Source of the DNA: Rugosimonospora acidiphila
GTDB lineage: Bacteria; Actinomycetota; Actinomycetes; Mycobacteriales; Micromonosporaceae
Reading direction: 5' to 3'
DNA: 64,000 bases
Assembly: GCF_039543385.1 (NCBI RefSeq)
Contig: NZ_BAABJQ010000019.1
Coordinates: 62,001 to 126,000, forward strand
The notes below the pieces were generated by a model. The model made no database searches. It was not told the DNA's origin and saw nothing but the letters and a program-made list of their open reading frames with translations. The position numbers and the translations under genes were made by a program. Positions 8,773 to 15,556 of the stretch are shown here, in pieces; positions within the stretch are counted from its first letter, which is position 1, and each line of letters begins with the position of its first letter.

Positions 8773-10344
8773 TCAGGCTCTACGGGAAGGCGACGCGGTC
8801 CCCGAAAGCCACTGTTCGCGTAGCAGATGGCGGCGGGTCTTTCCGGTGGACTCGCGCGGTATGGCTCGGACGAACCGATACGCCCTCGGCACTTTGTATC
8901 CGGCCAGCCGCCGCCGACAGAACTGGTCCAGTATCTCGGTGGTTCGCCCGTCCTGAGGAACGGCCGGGTCCAATTCGACGAACGCGACGGCCTGCTGCCC
9001 GTACTCGTCGTCGGTGATACCGAACACCACCGCGTCGCGGACGGCAGGATGCTCCTGAAGGATCCCTTCGACCTCGGACGGGTATATGTTCACGCCCCCG
9101 GAGATTATTGAGTCGCCGACCCGCCCCGTGAGGTACAGGTAGCCGTCCTCGTCGAGGTGACCGGTGTCTCCGTAGGTGAAAACGCCCGGTCCGAGGTGCG
9201 CGGCCGCCGTCTGCTCCGGCGCGTTGTGGTACTCGAAGTCGCGCTCCGGGTCGCGGCGCAGGTAGATCGTGCCTTCACCACCGGCCGGCACCGGTGTCCG
9301 GTCCGGACTGATAACGAGGAAGCCGTCCGGAGGGACTGCGCGGCCCACGCTGCCGGGCCGCTGCAGCCAGCTCTGGGGATCGATGACCGCGGCGAGACCT
9401 CCCTCGGTGGCACCGTAGTACTCCCACAGCACTGGACCCCACCAATCGATCATCTGCCGCTTGACCTCCACCGGGCAGGGGCCACCGCCGTGCCATACCC
9501 GGTGGAGGCTGGTACCGCGGAAGTTCGACCGGATCTCCGGCGGCAGCCGCAGCAGGCGGACGAGGTGGGTCGGTACCAGATGGGTGGTCGCGACCTGCTC
9601 CGCGTCGATGGTGTGTAGCGTGCGGGCCGCGTCGAACCGCTGGTGCACGAGCAGCCGGCAGCCGGACAGCCACGGCAGGAGCGAGAACATGAACGGTGCG
9701 GCGTGGTACCACGGCCCGACGAGCAGCGCGGTGCCCTCGGTGGGGATGTCCAGTGCCCGACGCATCCTGGCCAGCATCGCCTCGATGTGCCCGATCGGTG
9801 CGGACGGAATGAACAGCCGGTTGACGACCCCCTTGGGATGGCCGGTGCTGCCGCCGGTGTAGAGCATCACGGCACCCGAGGACTGGCTGGCCGGCTCGTC
9901 GGCGCGGGCGACCTCCAGTAGGGGCTCCACGGCCTCGAGGCCGGCCAGCGGTCGGTGTCCGAAGACCGCGGCGAGCCGTGGTCGAATGCTGGCCAAGCCG
10001 ACCGCCTCCCGGGCAGTCGCGGCGCGCTGCTCGTCGGCCAGTACCACCTGGCAGCCGCAGTCCCGCAGCACGTGCCCGACCTCAGGCGGCGTCAGCTGCA
10101 CGTTGATGGGAACGACGATGAGTCCACTGTGCAGGCAGGCGAGCAGGATCTCCAGCGCCGGTGTGCGGTTGCCCGCCAAAACCGCGACCCGGCTGTGCGG
10201 CTCCAGGTCGTAGCCGCGCAGGAGGTCGATCCAGCGGTTGACCCGTGTGTCGAGTGCCTGCCAGGTGAGTGAGGCGCCGTGCTCGTCCTGCACAGCGGTC
10301 GCCTCTGGACGTACCTGAACGTGGGCTGTGATCAGCTGAGCCAT
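8773..10344 (-). CDS. AMP-dependent acyl-CoA synthetase/ligase
   Basis: 523-aa member of the ANL superfamily, which activates a carboxylic acid as an acyl-adenylate and usually transfers it to CoA. Motifs: P-loop-like YTGGSTGHPKG (about 191-201), YGATEGG, GDTGHLDEDGYLYLTGR with the adenylate-binding Asp and Arg, and the C-terminal Lys in RESTGKTRR. The ATG at 10344 has GAGGAG upstream; an earlier in-frame ATG at 10434 lacks similarity. The acid substrate cannot be read from sequence. An ispH gene lies 114 bp upstream on the same strand, so the two may be co-transcribed. Confidence 0.88.
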   Translation of the reverse strand: MAQLITAHVQVRPEATAVQDEHGASLTWQALDTRVNRWIDLLRGYDLEPHSRVAVLAGNRTPALEILLACLHSGLIVVPINVQLTPPEVGHVLRDCGCQVVLADEQRAATAREAVGLASIRPRLAAVFGHRPLAGLEAVEPLLEVARADEPASQSSGAVMLYTGGSTGHPKGVVNRLFIPSAPIGHIEAMLARMRRALDIPTEGTALLVGPWYHAAPFMFSLLPWLSGCRLLVHQRFDAARTLHTIDAEQVATTHLVPTHLVRLLRLPPEIRSNFRGTSLHRVWHGGGPCPVEVKRQMIDWWGPVLWEYYGATEGGLAAVIDPQSWLQRPGSVGRAVPPDGFLVISPDRTPVPAGGEGTIYLRRDPERDFEYHNAPEQTAAAHLGPGVFTYGDTGHLDEDGYLYLTGRVGDSIISGGVNIYPSEVEGILQEHPAVRDAVVFGITDDEYGQQAVAFVELDPAVPQDGRTTEILDQFCRRRLAGYKVPRAYRFVRAIPRESTGKTRRHLLREQWLSGTASPSRRA

Positions 10345-10458
10345 CTGCGACTCCTCGGGGCGGACGTTCCGGGTCTGCACTCGGCCATCGACGATTTCAA
10401 GCAGGTCGCGGGCGCAGCTCATCGGGCTTGCCACGGATACCAGCGACTGCCCTGCCCA

Positions 10459-11403
10459 CTACGTCTCGCGAGGCTTGGCGAAGATCTGGGTTTCGACGGT
10501 GGAGACCACCTCTTCCACCTCGACGTAGCCCTGAGCGGCAAGCCAGTTCAGTACTTCCCGCACCAGCCGCTCGGGGACGGAGGCGCCGCTGGACAGGCCG
10601 ACAGTGGCGACGCCGTCCAGCCAATCCGGCAGCAGTTCACTCGCCGACTCGACACGATGGGCGGCCTCCGCACCCGCGGAGAGTGCGACCGGCACCATGT
10701 TCGCCGAATTGTGTGAGTTCCGAGCGCCCACGATGATGACAAGGTCACTGCGGGCCGCGATTATCTGGACCGCTGCCCGGCGATTGGACACCGCGTAACA
10801 GATATCCTCGCTCGGCGGATCGGTCAGAGCCGGGAAGCGACGGCGCAACCGCTCGACGATGGCGGCGACGTCCTCGGCGAGGAATGTCGTCTGCGAAACC
10901 CAGGCCACGCGCTGTTCATCCGGTACCGAGATCTCATCGACCTCTGCCGGATGTGCGACCACGACGACGTGGTCGGGGGCATGGCCCCGGGTGCCGACGA
11001 CCTCGTCGTGCTCGAGGTTGCCGATCAGGACCACCGTGTACCCGGCGGCGGCGAAGCGTTGTGTCTCCCGGTGGGTCTTCGTGACCAGTGGGCACGTCGC
11101 GTCCACGACCTGCAGGTCTCGTGCGTGAGCCCTCTCGCGTACCCGTGGCGGTACGCCGTGCGCCGCCAGCACAAGCCTGGCCCCCCTCGGTACGTCGTCC
11201 GTCTCGGCGACGAACACCGCGCCGCGCCGTTCCAGATCGGCCACGACCTGCGGATTATGGACGATCTGACGGCGCACGTAGACGGGTGGCCCGAACCGGT
11301 CGAGAGCCTCCTCGACCGTCCTGATGGCGCGCTCAACACCCGCACAGAAGCCCCGTGGCGCGGCAAGTAACACCCGATGTTGTTGAACACCAGCGGTCGA
11401 CAT
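10459..11403 (-). CDS. ispH: 4-hydroxy-3-methylbut-2-enyl diphosphate reductase
   Basis: 314-aa cytoplasmic Fe-S enzyme for the last step of the MEP pathway, producing IPP and DMAPP. The three cluster cysteines are in GFCAGV (about 19), DATCPLV (about 103) and DICYAVSNR (about 203). Conserved IVHNP, AAHGVPP, NSHNSANM and GLSSGASVP blocks are present. The length is normal. GAGGTGAGC lies just upstream of the ATG. The window shows no other isoprenoid gene, so this may be a second copy serving a specialised product together with the adjacent AMP-ligase, or simply the housekeeping gene. Confidence 0.95.
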   Translation of the reverse strand: MSTAGVQQHRVLLAAPRGFCAGVERAIRTVEEALDRFGPPVYVRRQIVHNPQVVADLERRGAVFVAETDDVPRGARLVLAAHGVPPRVRERAHARDLQVVDATCPLVTKTHRETQRFAAAGYTVVLIGNLEHDEVVGTRGHAPDHVVVVAHPAEVDEISVPDEQRVAWVSQTTFLAEDVAAIVERLRRRFPALTDPPSEDICYAVSNRRAAVQIIAARSDLVIIVGARNSHNSANMVPVALSAGAEAAHRVESASELLPDWLDGVATVGLSSGASVPERLVREVLNWLAAQGYVEVEEVVSTVETQIFAKPRET

Positions 11404-11701
11404 GGCTGCTCACCTCCGCGGCATCGCGTCTGCCCAACGCACCCGCGATGCGCCCCGCGGGTAGCTAGACATCTTTAACGACCAGCCGCGCGCCGTCGTT
11501 CATCGCCCGAGGCAACTTCTTCGAGAGGCATGAGATCGGGCCGGCCGCTGGCGCACGACACGTGCGGGCCCCGTTGCATCGAGCGCTGGCAAGATCGAGG
11601 CGGACTTGAGCTCCTCCCAGCCCCATCATGGGGCATCAGGCTCATAAACGATGGACCACTTCACGGGGACCCAGTCACTACAGGCTCGACCCGAACTGCG
11701 C
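11404..11701. other. Intergenic region upstream of ispH
   Basis: Contains the ispH promoter on the minus strand and, at 11678 onward, the left end of a segment repeated at 61959. No gene was recognised. Confidence 0.4.
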
Positions 11702-11983
11702 CCGAGGTGCCCGGGTGGGTGGATCGACCCGGGCACCTCGGCGGTTACCGTTGGGCGAGCGCGCTCGCGCGCAGGGCCGCGCCGCGCAAGGCCGAGGTCT
11801 CCGCGTCCGGGCTGCGGACCACGGTGACGCGCTCGGCGACCTCCGCGTCGGCGCTCTGGATGCCCTGCCCGAGCGGTGGGGCGACGAACTGCCAGGCCGC
11901 GCTGATCCCGCCGCCGATCACGAGGACCGAGGCCTCGAAGCGCCGTAGCCACGGTGCCAGGGCGCGGCCCAGCAGGCGGTACG
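11678..11983. repeat. Long direct repeat, copy 1 (3' end of ROK gene plus terminator)
   Basis: About 305 bp nearly identical to 61959-62264, differing at only a handful of positions, in the same orientation 50,281 bp away. It covers the transcription terminator and the last ~80 codons of the ROK kinase gene. Copy 2 lacks the rest of the gene, so this is the intact locus. Confidence 0.9.
11702..11741 (-). terminator. Strong hairpin terminator of the ROK operon
   Basis: A perfect 15-bp stem (left arm 11702-11716, right arm 11727-11741) with a 10-nt loop begins 3 bp after the ROK stop codon. It lacks a long T-run, as is common in actinobacteria. Confidence 0.75.
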
Positions 11984-12641
11984 CCTCGTCGACTACGCCG
12001 GCCGCACGCTCATCGCCGTGGGCGACGCGCGCCATCACCTCGGCCACCCCGTCGCACGCCTCGCCGCCGGCCCGGCGGTACGCGGCCAGGACGGCTCTGG
12101 TCGAGACGGTCTGCTCCAGTGGTTGCCCGTTGATGGTCAGCAGATCGGCCCGGCCCTCAGGCGGGACCCGGGGGCCGTCGGCGACGATCCGCCCCCGGTC
12201 GAGGAAGGCCGAGCCGACCCCGGTACCGAGGGTGATGGCCACGGCCCGGTCATGTCCCTTTGCCGCGCCCCACTGCCACTCGCCGCACCCGAACGCTGCC
12301 GCGTCGTTGAGGAACCGCAGCGCGTGCGGGTGCGGCCGGATCCGGGCGCGTAGTTCCGCGCCGACGTCGACGCCGTTGAGGGAGGCGAACTTGCCGACGC
12401 CGTGGAAGCGGCCGATTCCCGTGTCGTAGTCGAACGGGCCGGGCACGGCAACTCCCCACGTCGCCCCGGCCGGGGCATCCAGCCGGCAGGCCGTTTCGGC
12501 GATGTCGCGCAGCAGCATCCCGACCGGGTCGGTCGCCCGCAGGCCGCCCCGACCGCGGTGCGCGACGGTTCCGTCAGCCATGTCGACCAGGGCCGCGGTG
12601 ACGTGCGAACCGCCGATCTCCAGTACTGGTAGCGCTGTCAC
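11745..12641 (-). CDS. ROK-family sugar kinase
   Basis: 298-aa ROK protein. ATP-site DxGG-like motif EIGGSHVTAAL at the N-terminus; second motif AITLGTGVGSAFLDRGRIV (about 136-154); acidic catalytic FLNDAAAFGCGEW (about 110-122). No N-terminal helix-turn-helix, so it is a kinase rather than a NagC-type repressor. The cysteine-rich zinc motif typical of many ROK kinases (CxCGxxGC) is missing, which is unusual. It starts at GTG 12641, overlapping the LacI-gene stop as GTGA, so the two are translationally coupled. It sits between a terminator and a LacI regulator, with a PMI-like gene upstream, suggesting phosphorylation of a sugar from locus 1. Confidence 0.85.
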   Translation of the reverse strand: MTALPVLEIGGSHVTAALVDMADGTVAHRGRGGLRATDPVGMLLRDIAETACRLDAPAGATWGVAVPGPFDYDTGIGRFHGVGKFASLNGVDVGAELRARIRPHPHALRFLNDAAAFGCGEWQWGAAKGHDRAVAITLGTGVGSAFLDRGRIVADGPRVPPEGRADLLTINGQPLEQTVSTRAVLAAYRRAGGEACDGVAEVMARVAHGDERAAGVVDEAYRLLGRALAPWLRRFEASVLVIGGGISAAWQFVAPPLGQGIQSADAEVAERVTVVRSPDAETSALRGAALRASALAQR

Positions 12642-13681
12642 GGTGCCGGGACCCGGGGGTAGTCGACCAGCCTGGTCGGGATGACTACCCGCTGGGTGCG
12701 GGCCGGCCGCGCGGCGGTCTGCGGCGTGGTGGTCTCCTCGATGCGATCGAACAGCAGCCGCGCCGCCTCGCGGCCGACCTCGGCCGCGTCGTAGGCGACC
12801 ACGCTGAGCGGCAGTTGCAGCAGGTCGGCGAGTTCGATGTCGTCGAAGCCGGCCAGCGCGACGGGGGTGGGGCTGTGCTGCATCGTCCGCAGCGCCCCGA
12901 TGGTGTTGCGGTTGTTGGCCGTGATCAGTGCTGTGGGCGGTTCGGCGAGACCGATCAGGTGCCGGGTGGCGGCCTCGGCGAGTTCGATGTCGCCCCGGTG
13001 CCGGCTGACGTACCGGTCGTCGACCGGTAGACCCGCGTCCTCCAGCGCGGCGGCATACCCGCGGTAGCGTTCCGAGCCGGTCCACAGCGACGCCGGCAGG
13101 CCGAGGAATCCGATGCGCCGGTGCCCCCGCTCGATCAGCCGGCGGCAGGCCGCGTATGTGCCGCCGAAGTCGTCGACGAGCACGCAGTCCACATCGATGT
13201 CGCGTGGGGGAGTGGCGGCGAGGACGACCGGGGCCCCTTCGAGCTGGCGCGGATCGAGGTGCCGGTGATCGTTGCCGGCCGGCACGACGATCAGCCCCGC
13301 GATGCGCCGCGCCGACATGTCCTCCACCAGTTCGCGCTCGCGATCGGCGTCCCCGTTGGCGCTGGCCACCAGCAGCCCGGCGCCGCGCTCCGTCGCGACC
13401 TGCTCGACGCCCACCGACAGCTGGGAGTAGAAGGGGTTGGCGAGGCTGGTGACGACCAGCCCGACCAGCCCGTGCGCGAGGCCGGAGCGCAGCCGCCGGG
13501 CGAGATCGTTGGGCCGGTACCCGAGCGCCGCGACCTCGGCCAGGACCCGCTGCCGGGTGGGCTCGGCGATGCCGCTGTCGCCGCGGATCGCCCGGGACAC
13601 CGTCATGGCGCTGACCCCGAGGCGGGCCGCGACATCGCGCATGGTCAGCGGTGGTGCCGGTTTCGGTTCGGGTGTCGTCAT
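12638..13681 (-). CDS. LacI-family transcriptional regulator (locus 1)
   Basis: 347 aa. N-terminal LacI helix-turn-helix MRDVAARLGVSAMTVSRAIR (about 14-33) with hinge helix RRLRSGLAHGLVG, then a periplasmic-binding-protein-like effector domain (GLVVTSLANPFYSQL, VDCVLVDDFGG, VALAGFDDIELADLL). It is encoded between the PMI-like gene and the ROK kinase on the minus strand. The perfect palindrome at 15498-15515, in the divergent promoter region of this operon and the secreted hydrolase operon, is its most likely operator. Ligand unknown; a sugar or sugar phosphate from locus 1 is inferred. Confidence 0.92.
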   Translation of the reverse strand: MTTPEPKPAPPLTMRDVAARLGVSAMTVSRAIRGDSGIAEPTRQRVLAEVAALGYRPNDLARRLRSGLAHGLVGLVVTSLANPFYSQLSVGVEQVATERGAGLLVASANGDADRERELVEDMSARRIAGLIVVPAGNDHRHLDPRQLEGAPVVLAATPPRDIDVDCVLVDDFGGTYAACRRLIERGHRRIGFLGLPASLWTGSERYRGYAAALEDAGLPVDDRYVSRHRGDIELAEAATRHLIGLAEPPTALITANNRNTIGALRTMQHSPTPVALAGFDDIELADLLQLPLSVVAYDAAEVGREAARLLFDRIEETTTPQTAARPARTQRVVIPTRLVDYPRVPAP

Positions 13682-13694
13682 GGCTTCATCGCGT

Positions 13695-15434
13695 TCATGT
13701 GACGTTGGCCTTCACCAGTCGGGCCGGATCTGCCCCCAGGCACTGTACGGCATACTTCCCGACCGCCGCGGGTATCGCGATCGTCTCGGCGTAGCGCAAC
13801 GGATGCTCGTCGCCCGCCTCGGTGCGCAGCATGACGCGCTCGCCCTCGACCAGGGTGAGGATGTGAAAGCGGCCGGCGGTGTCCTGCTCGGCGCGCGCAC
13901 CCGGCTCGATGCGCAGGCGACGTACCTCGAAGAACATCTCCGGCAGCGCGCCGATCAGCTCCTCGTGCCAGCCCTCGCCGGCCTCCAGCACGCGCGGACG
14001 CTGGACGAGCCGCTCGGCGACCGCGTCCCCGCGGCGGGTCGCGTCGAGGTTGCGGAACGCGTGGTCGACGTGGACCGGTCGCTGCTGGTCGGCGCTGTCG
14101 CGGCGCAGCCAGTCGTAGAATCGCAGCGAGTACAGGTACGGCGTCGCGCTGACCTCGAGCACCACGTTGCCGGTCCCGCTGCCGTGCGGGGTGCCCCCTG
14201 GGATCAGGAACAGCTGATGCGGGGTGGCGGGAAAGGACTGGACGAACTCGGTGACGTCAAAGGGGATTGCCTCGGTGTCGGCCCGCCGGGCGGCCTGCTG
14301 GAACTGGGCCACCGAGGTCCCCTCGCGCAGCCCGAGGAAGACCTGGTTGTGCTCGCCGCCGACCATCACGTAGTACGTCTCGTGCTGGGTGTAGGGCCAG
14401 CCGAAGACGGTACGCATGTACTCCGGCTGCGGGTGGCAGTGCACGGACAGGTTGCCGCCGTCGACCGTGTCGAGGTAGTCGAACCGGATCGGGAAGGATG
14501 TGCCGAACCGGCGGTGTACCTCGGCGCCGAGCAGGTCCTGCGGGGTCAGCGCGGCGAGCAGCTGGAACGGTACCTCGACGCTGTGCCGCGGATCCGTGCC
14601 GACCAGCACGCCGCTCTCCGGCGCGATCAGCTCGTAGCCCAGTGCGGTGTTGGTCGCCTCCGGATTGAGTCCGAGTTCGCGCCGTGCCCACTGGCCGCCC
14701 CAGGGCGTGCTGTTGAAGGTGGGGCGGGTGCGGTGCGGCCGACGGGCGAGGTCGGCGCAGGTGGCCCGGAGCGCGGTGCCGGAGAGCCAGGTCGGCCGCG
14801 CGCAGTCTTGGGTGTCCAGCCAGAGGTCGATGCGGTGGGCGTGCGCGTCGCGGTGCCGGTCCAACAGGGGCCAGTCGATGTAGAACAGGCGGCGGGTGCT
14901 CGCCGGCGTGGTCGCCGGGGCCAGCAGATTGCGTCCACCGCCGGTGGCGATGGCCTGTTCGGCGTAGCGCTTGGGCAGGTCGGCCCACCACAGCACGTCG
15001 ATGCCCTCGATGGTGGCGGCGCCGGGGCCGAGCAGCACGCGCATAGTTCCGGGTGGCACCGGGTTTCCCGGTAGGCGGTCGGGATCGAGCAGGTCGGCGA
15101 GGGTGCCCTCGGCGAGGGTTTCGAAGTGCGGGTCGTCGGCGAGTTCGGCGGAGCGGGTCCGCCGCTGGATCTCCTCCCAGGACAGCCCGGCCTCACGCAG
15201 GTCCACCAGCTCGACCGCGCCACGTGCGGACAGGTGCGCCGTCACCGCCTGCGCGACCTGCGCCCAGTCGAGCACCGCGGGGCCGTCGATGGCGAGGGTG
15301 CGCAGCGTGGTGGGCAATGTCGCGACCGCGGCCGCCCAGCCACTGGCTACGGCCGCGCCGACCGGCGGGTAGTGGGGTAACGGGTCGTAGGACGGGGTTG
15401 ACGAATCGGGCAGATCGATAAGGGAGAGCGCCAC
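13695..15434 (-). CDS. Class I mannose-6-phosphate-isomerase-like cupin protein
   Basis: 579 aa. The second half resembles type I phosphomannose isomerase: zinc-site pattern SVHCHPQPEYM, then ETYYVMVGGEHNQVFLGL and IPGGTPHGSGTGNVVLEVS. The first ~200 residues form an unassigned N-terminal domain containing GGGRNLLAP. Proteins of this size, next to ROK kinases, occur in carbohydrate operons. The natural reaction is not established, so isomerase activity on a sugar phosphate is inference. The GTG at 15434 was preferred because longer in-frame versions would read into the promoter region. It is divergent from the secreted hydrolase gene, with the shared palindromic operator between them. Confidence 0.75.
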   Translation of the reverse strand: MALSLIDLPDSSTPSYDPLPHYPPVGAAVASGWAAAVATLPTTLRTLAIDGPAVLDWAQVAQAVTAHLSARGAVELVDLREAGLSWEEIQRRTRSAELADDPHFETLAEGTLADLLDPDRLPGNPVPPGTMRVLLGPGAATIEGIDVLWWADLPKRYAEQAIATGGGRNLLAPATTPASTRRLFYIDWPLLDRHRDAHAHRIDLWLDTQDCARPTWLSGTALRATCADLARRPHRTRPTFNSTPWGGQWARRELGLNPEATNTALGYELIAPESGVLVGTDPRHSVEVPFQLLAALTPQDLLGAEVHRRFGTSFPIRFDYLDTVDGGNLSVHCHPQPEYMRTVFGWPYTQHETYYVMVGGEHNQVFLGLREGTSVAQFQQAARRADTEAIPFDVTEFVQSFPATPHQLFLIPGGTPHGSGTGNVVLEVSATPYLYSLRFYDWLRRDSADQQRPVHVDHAFRNLDATRRGDAVAERLVQRPRVLEAGEGWHEELIGALPEMFFEVRRLRIEPGARAEQDTAGRFHILTLVEGERVMLRTEAGDEHPLRYAETIAIPAAVGKYAVQCLGADPARLVKANVT

Positions 15435-15452
15435 GGCGGCGACTCTACATTT

Positions 15453-15480
15453 CGTTATCGGTACCGCCAAGTTATCCTGG
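15453..15480. promoter_or_regulatory. Secondary half-sites of the locus 1 operator
   Basis: CGTTATCGGTAC (15453-15464) and AGTTATCC (15470-15477) repeat the CGTTATCG half of the perfect palindrome 30 bp away. They may be weaker binding sites for the same LacI protein near the PMI-like gene start. Confidence 0.35.
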
Positions 15481-15497
15481 GCCTATTGCTTTCAAAT

Positions 15498-15515
15498 CAC
15501 GTTATCGATAACGTG
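15498..15515. promoter_or_regulatory. Perfect palindromic operator, locus 1
   Basis: CACGTTATCGATAACGTG is an 18-bp perfect palindrome with the central CG typical of LacI-family operators. It lies between the divergent PMI-like and secreted hydrolase genes. The cognate regulator is most likely the LacI protein encoded at 12638-13681. Confidence 0.7.
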
Positions 15516-15556
15516 CCTGGCGCCAACCGCAAACGATCACGTCGAAGGGTGGCCCC

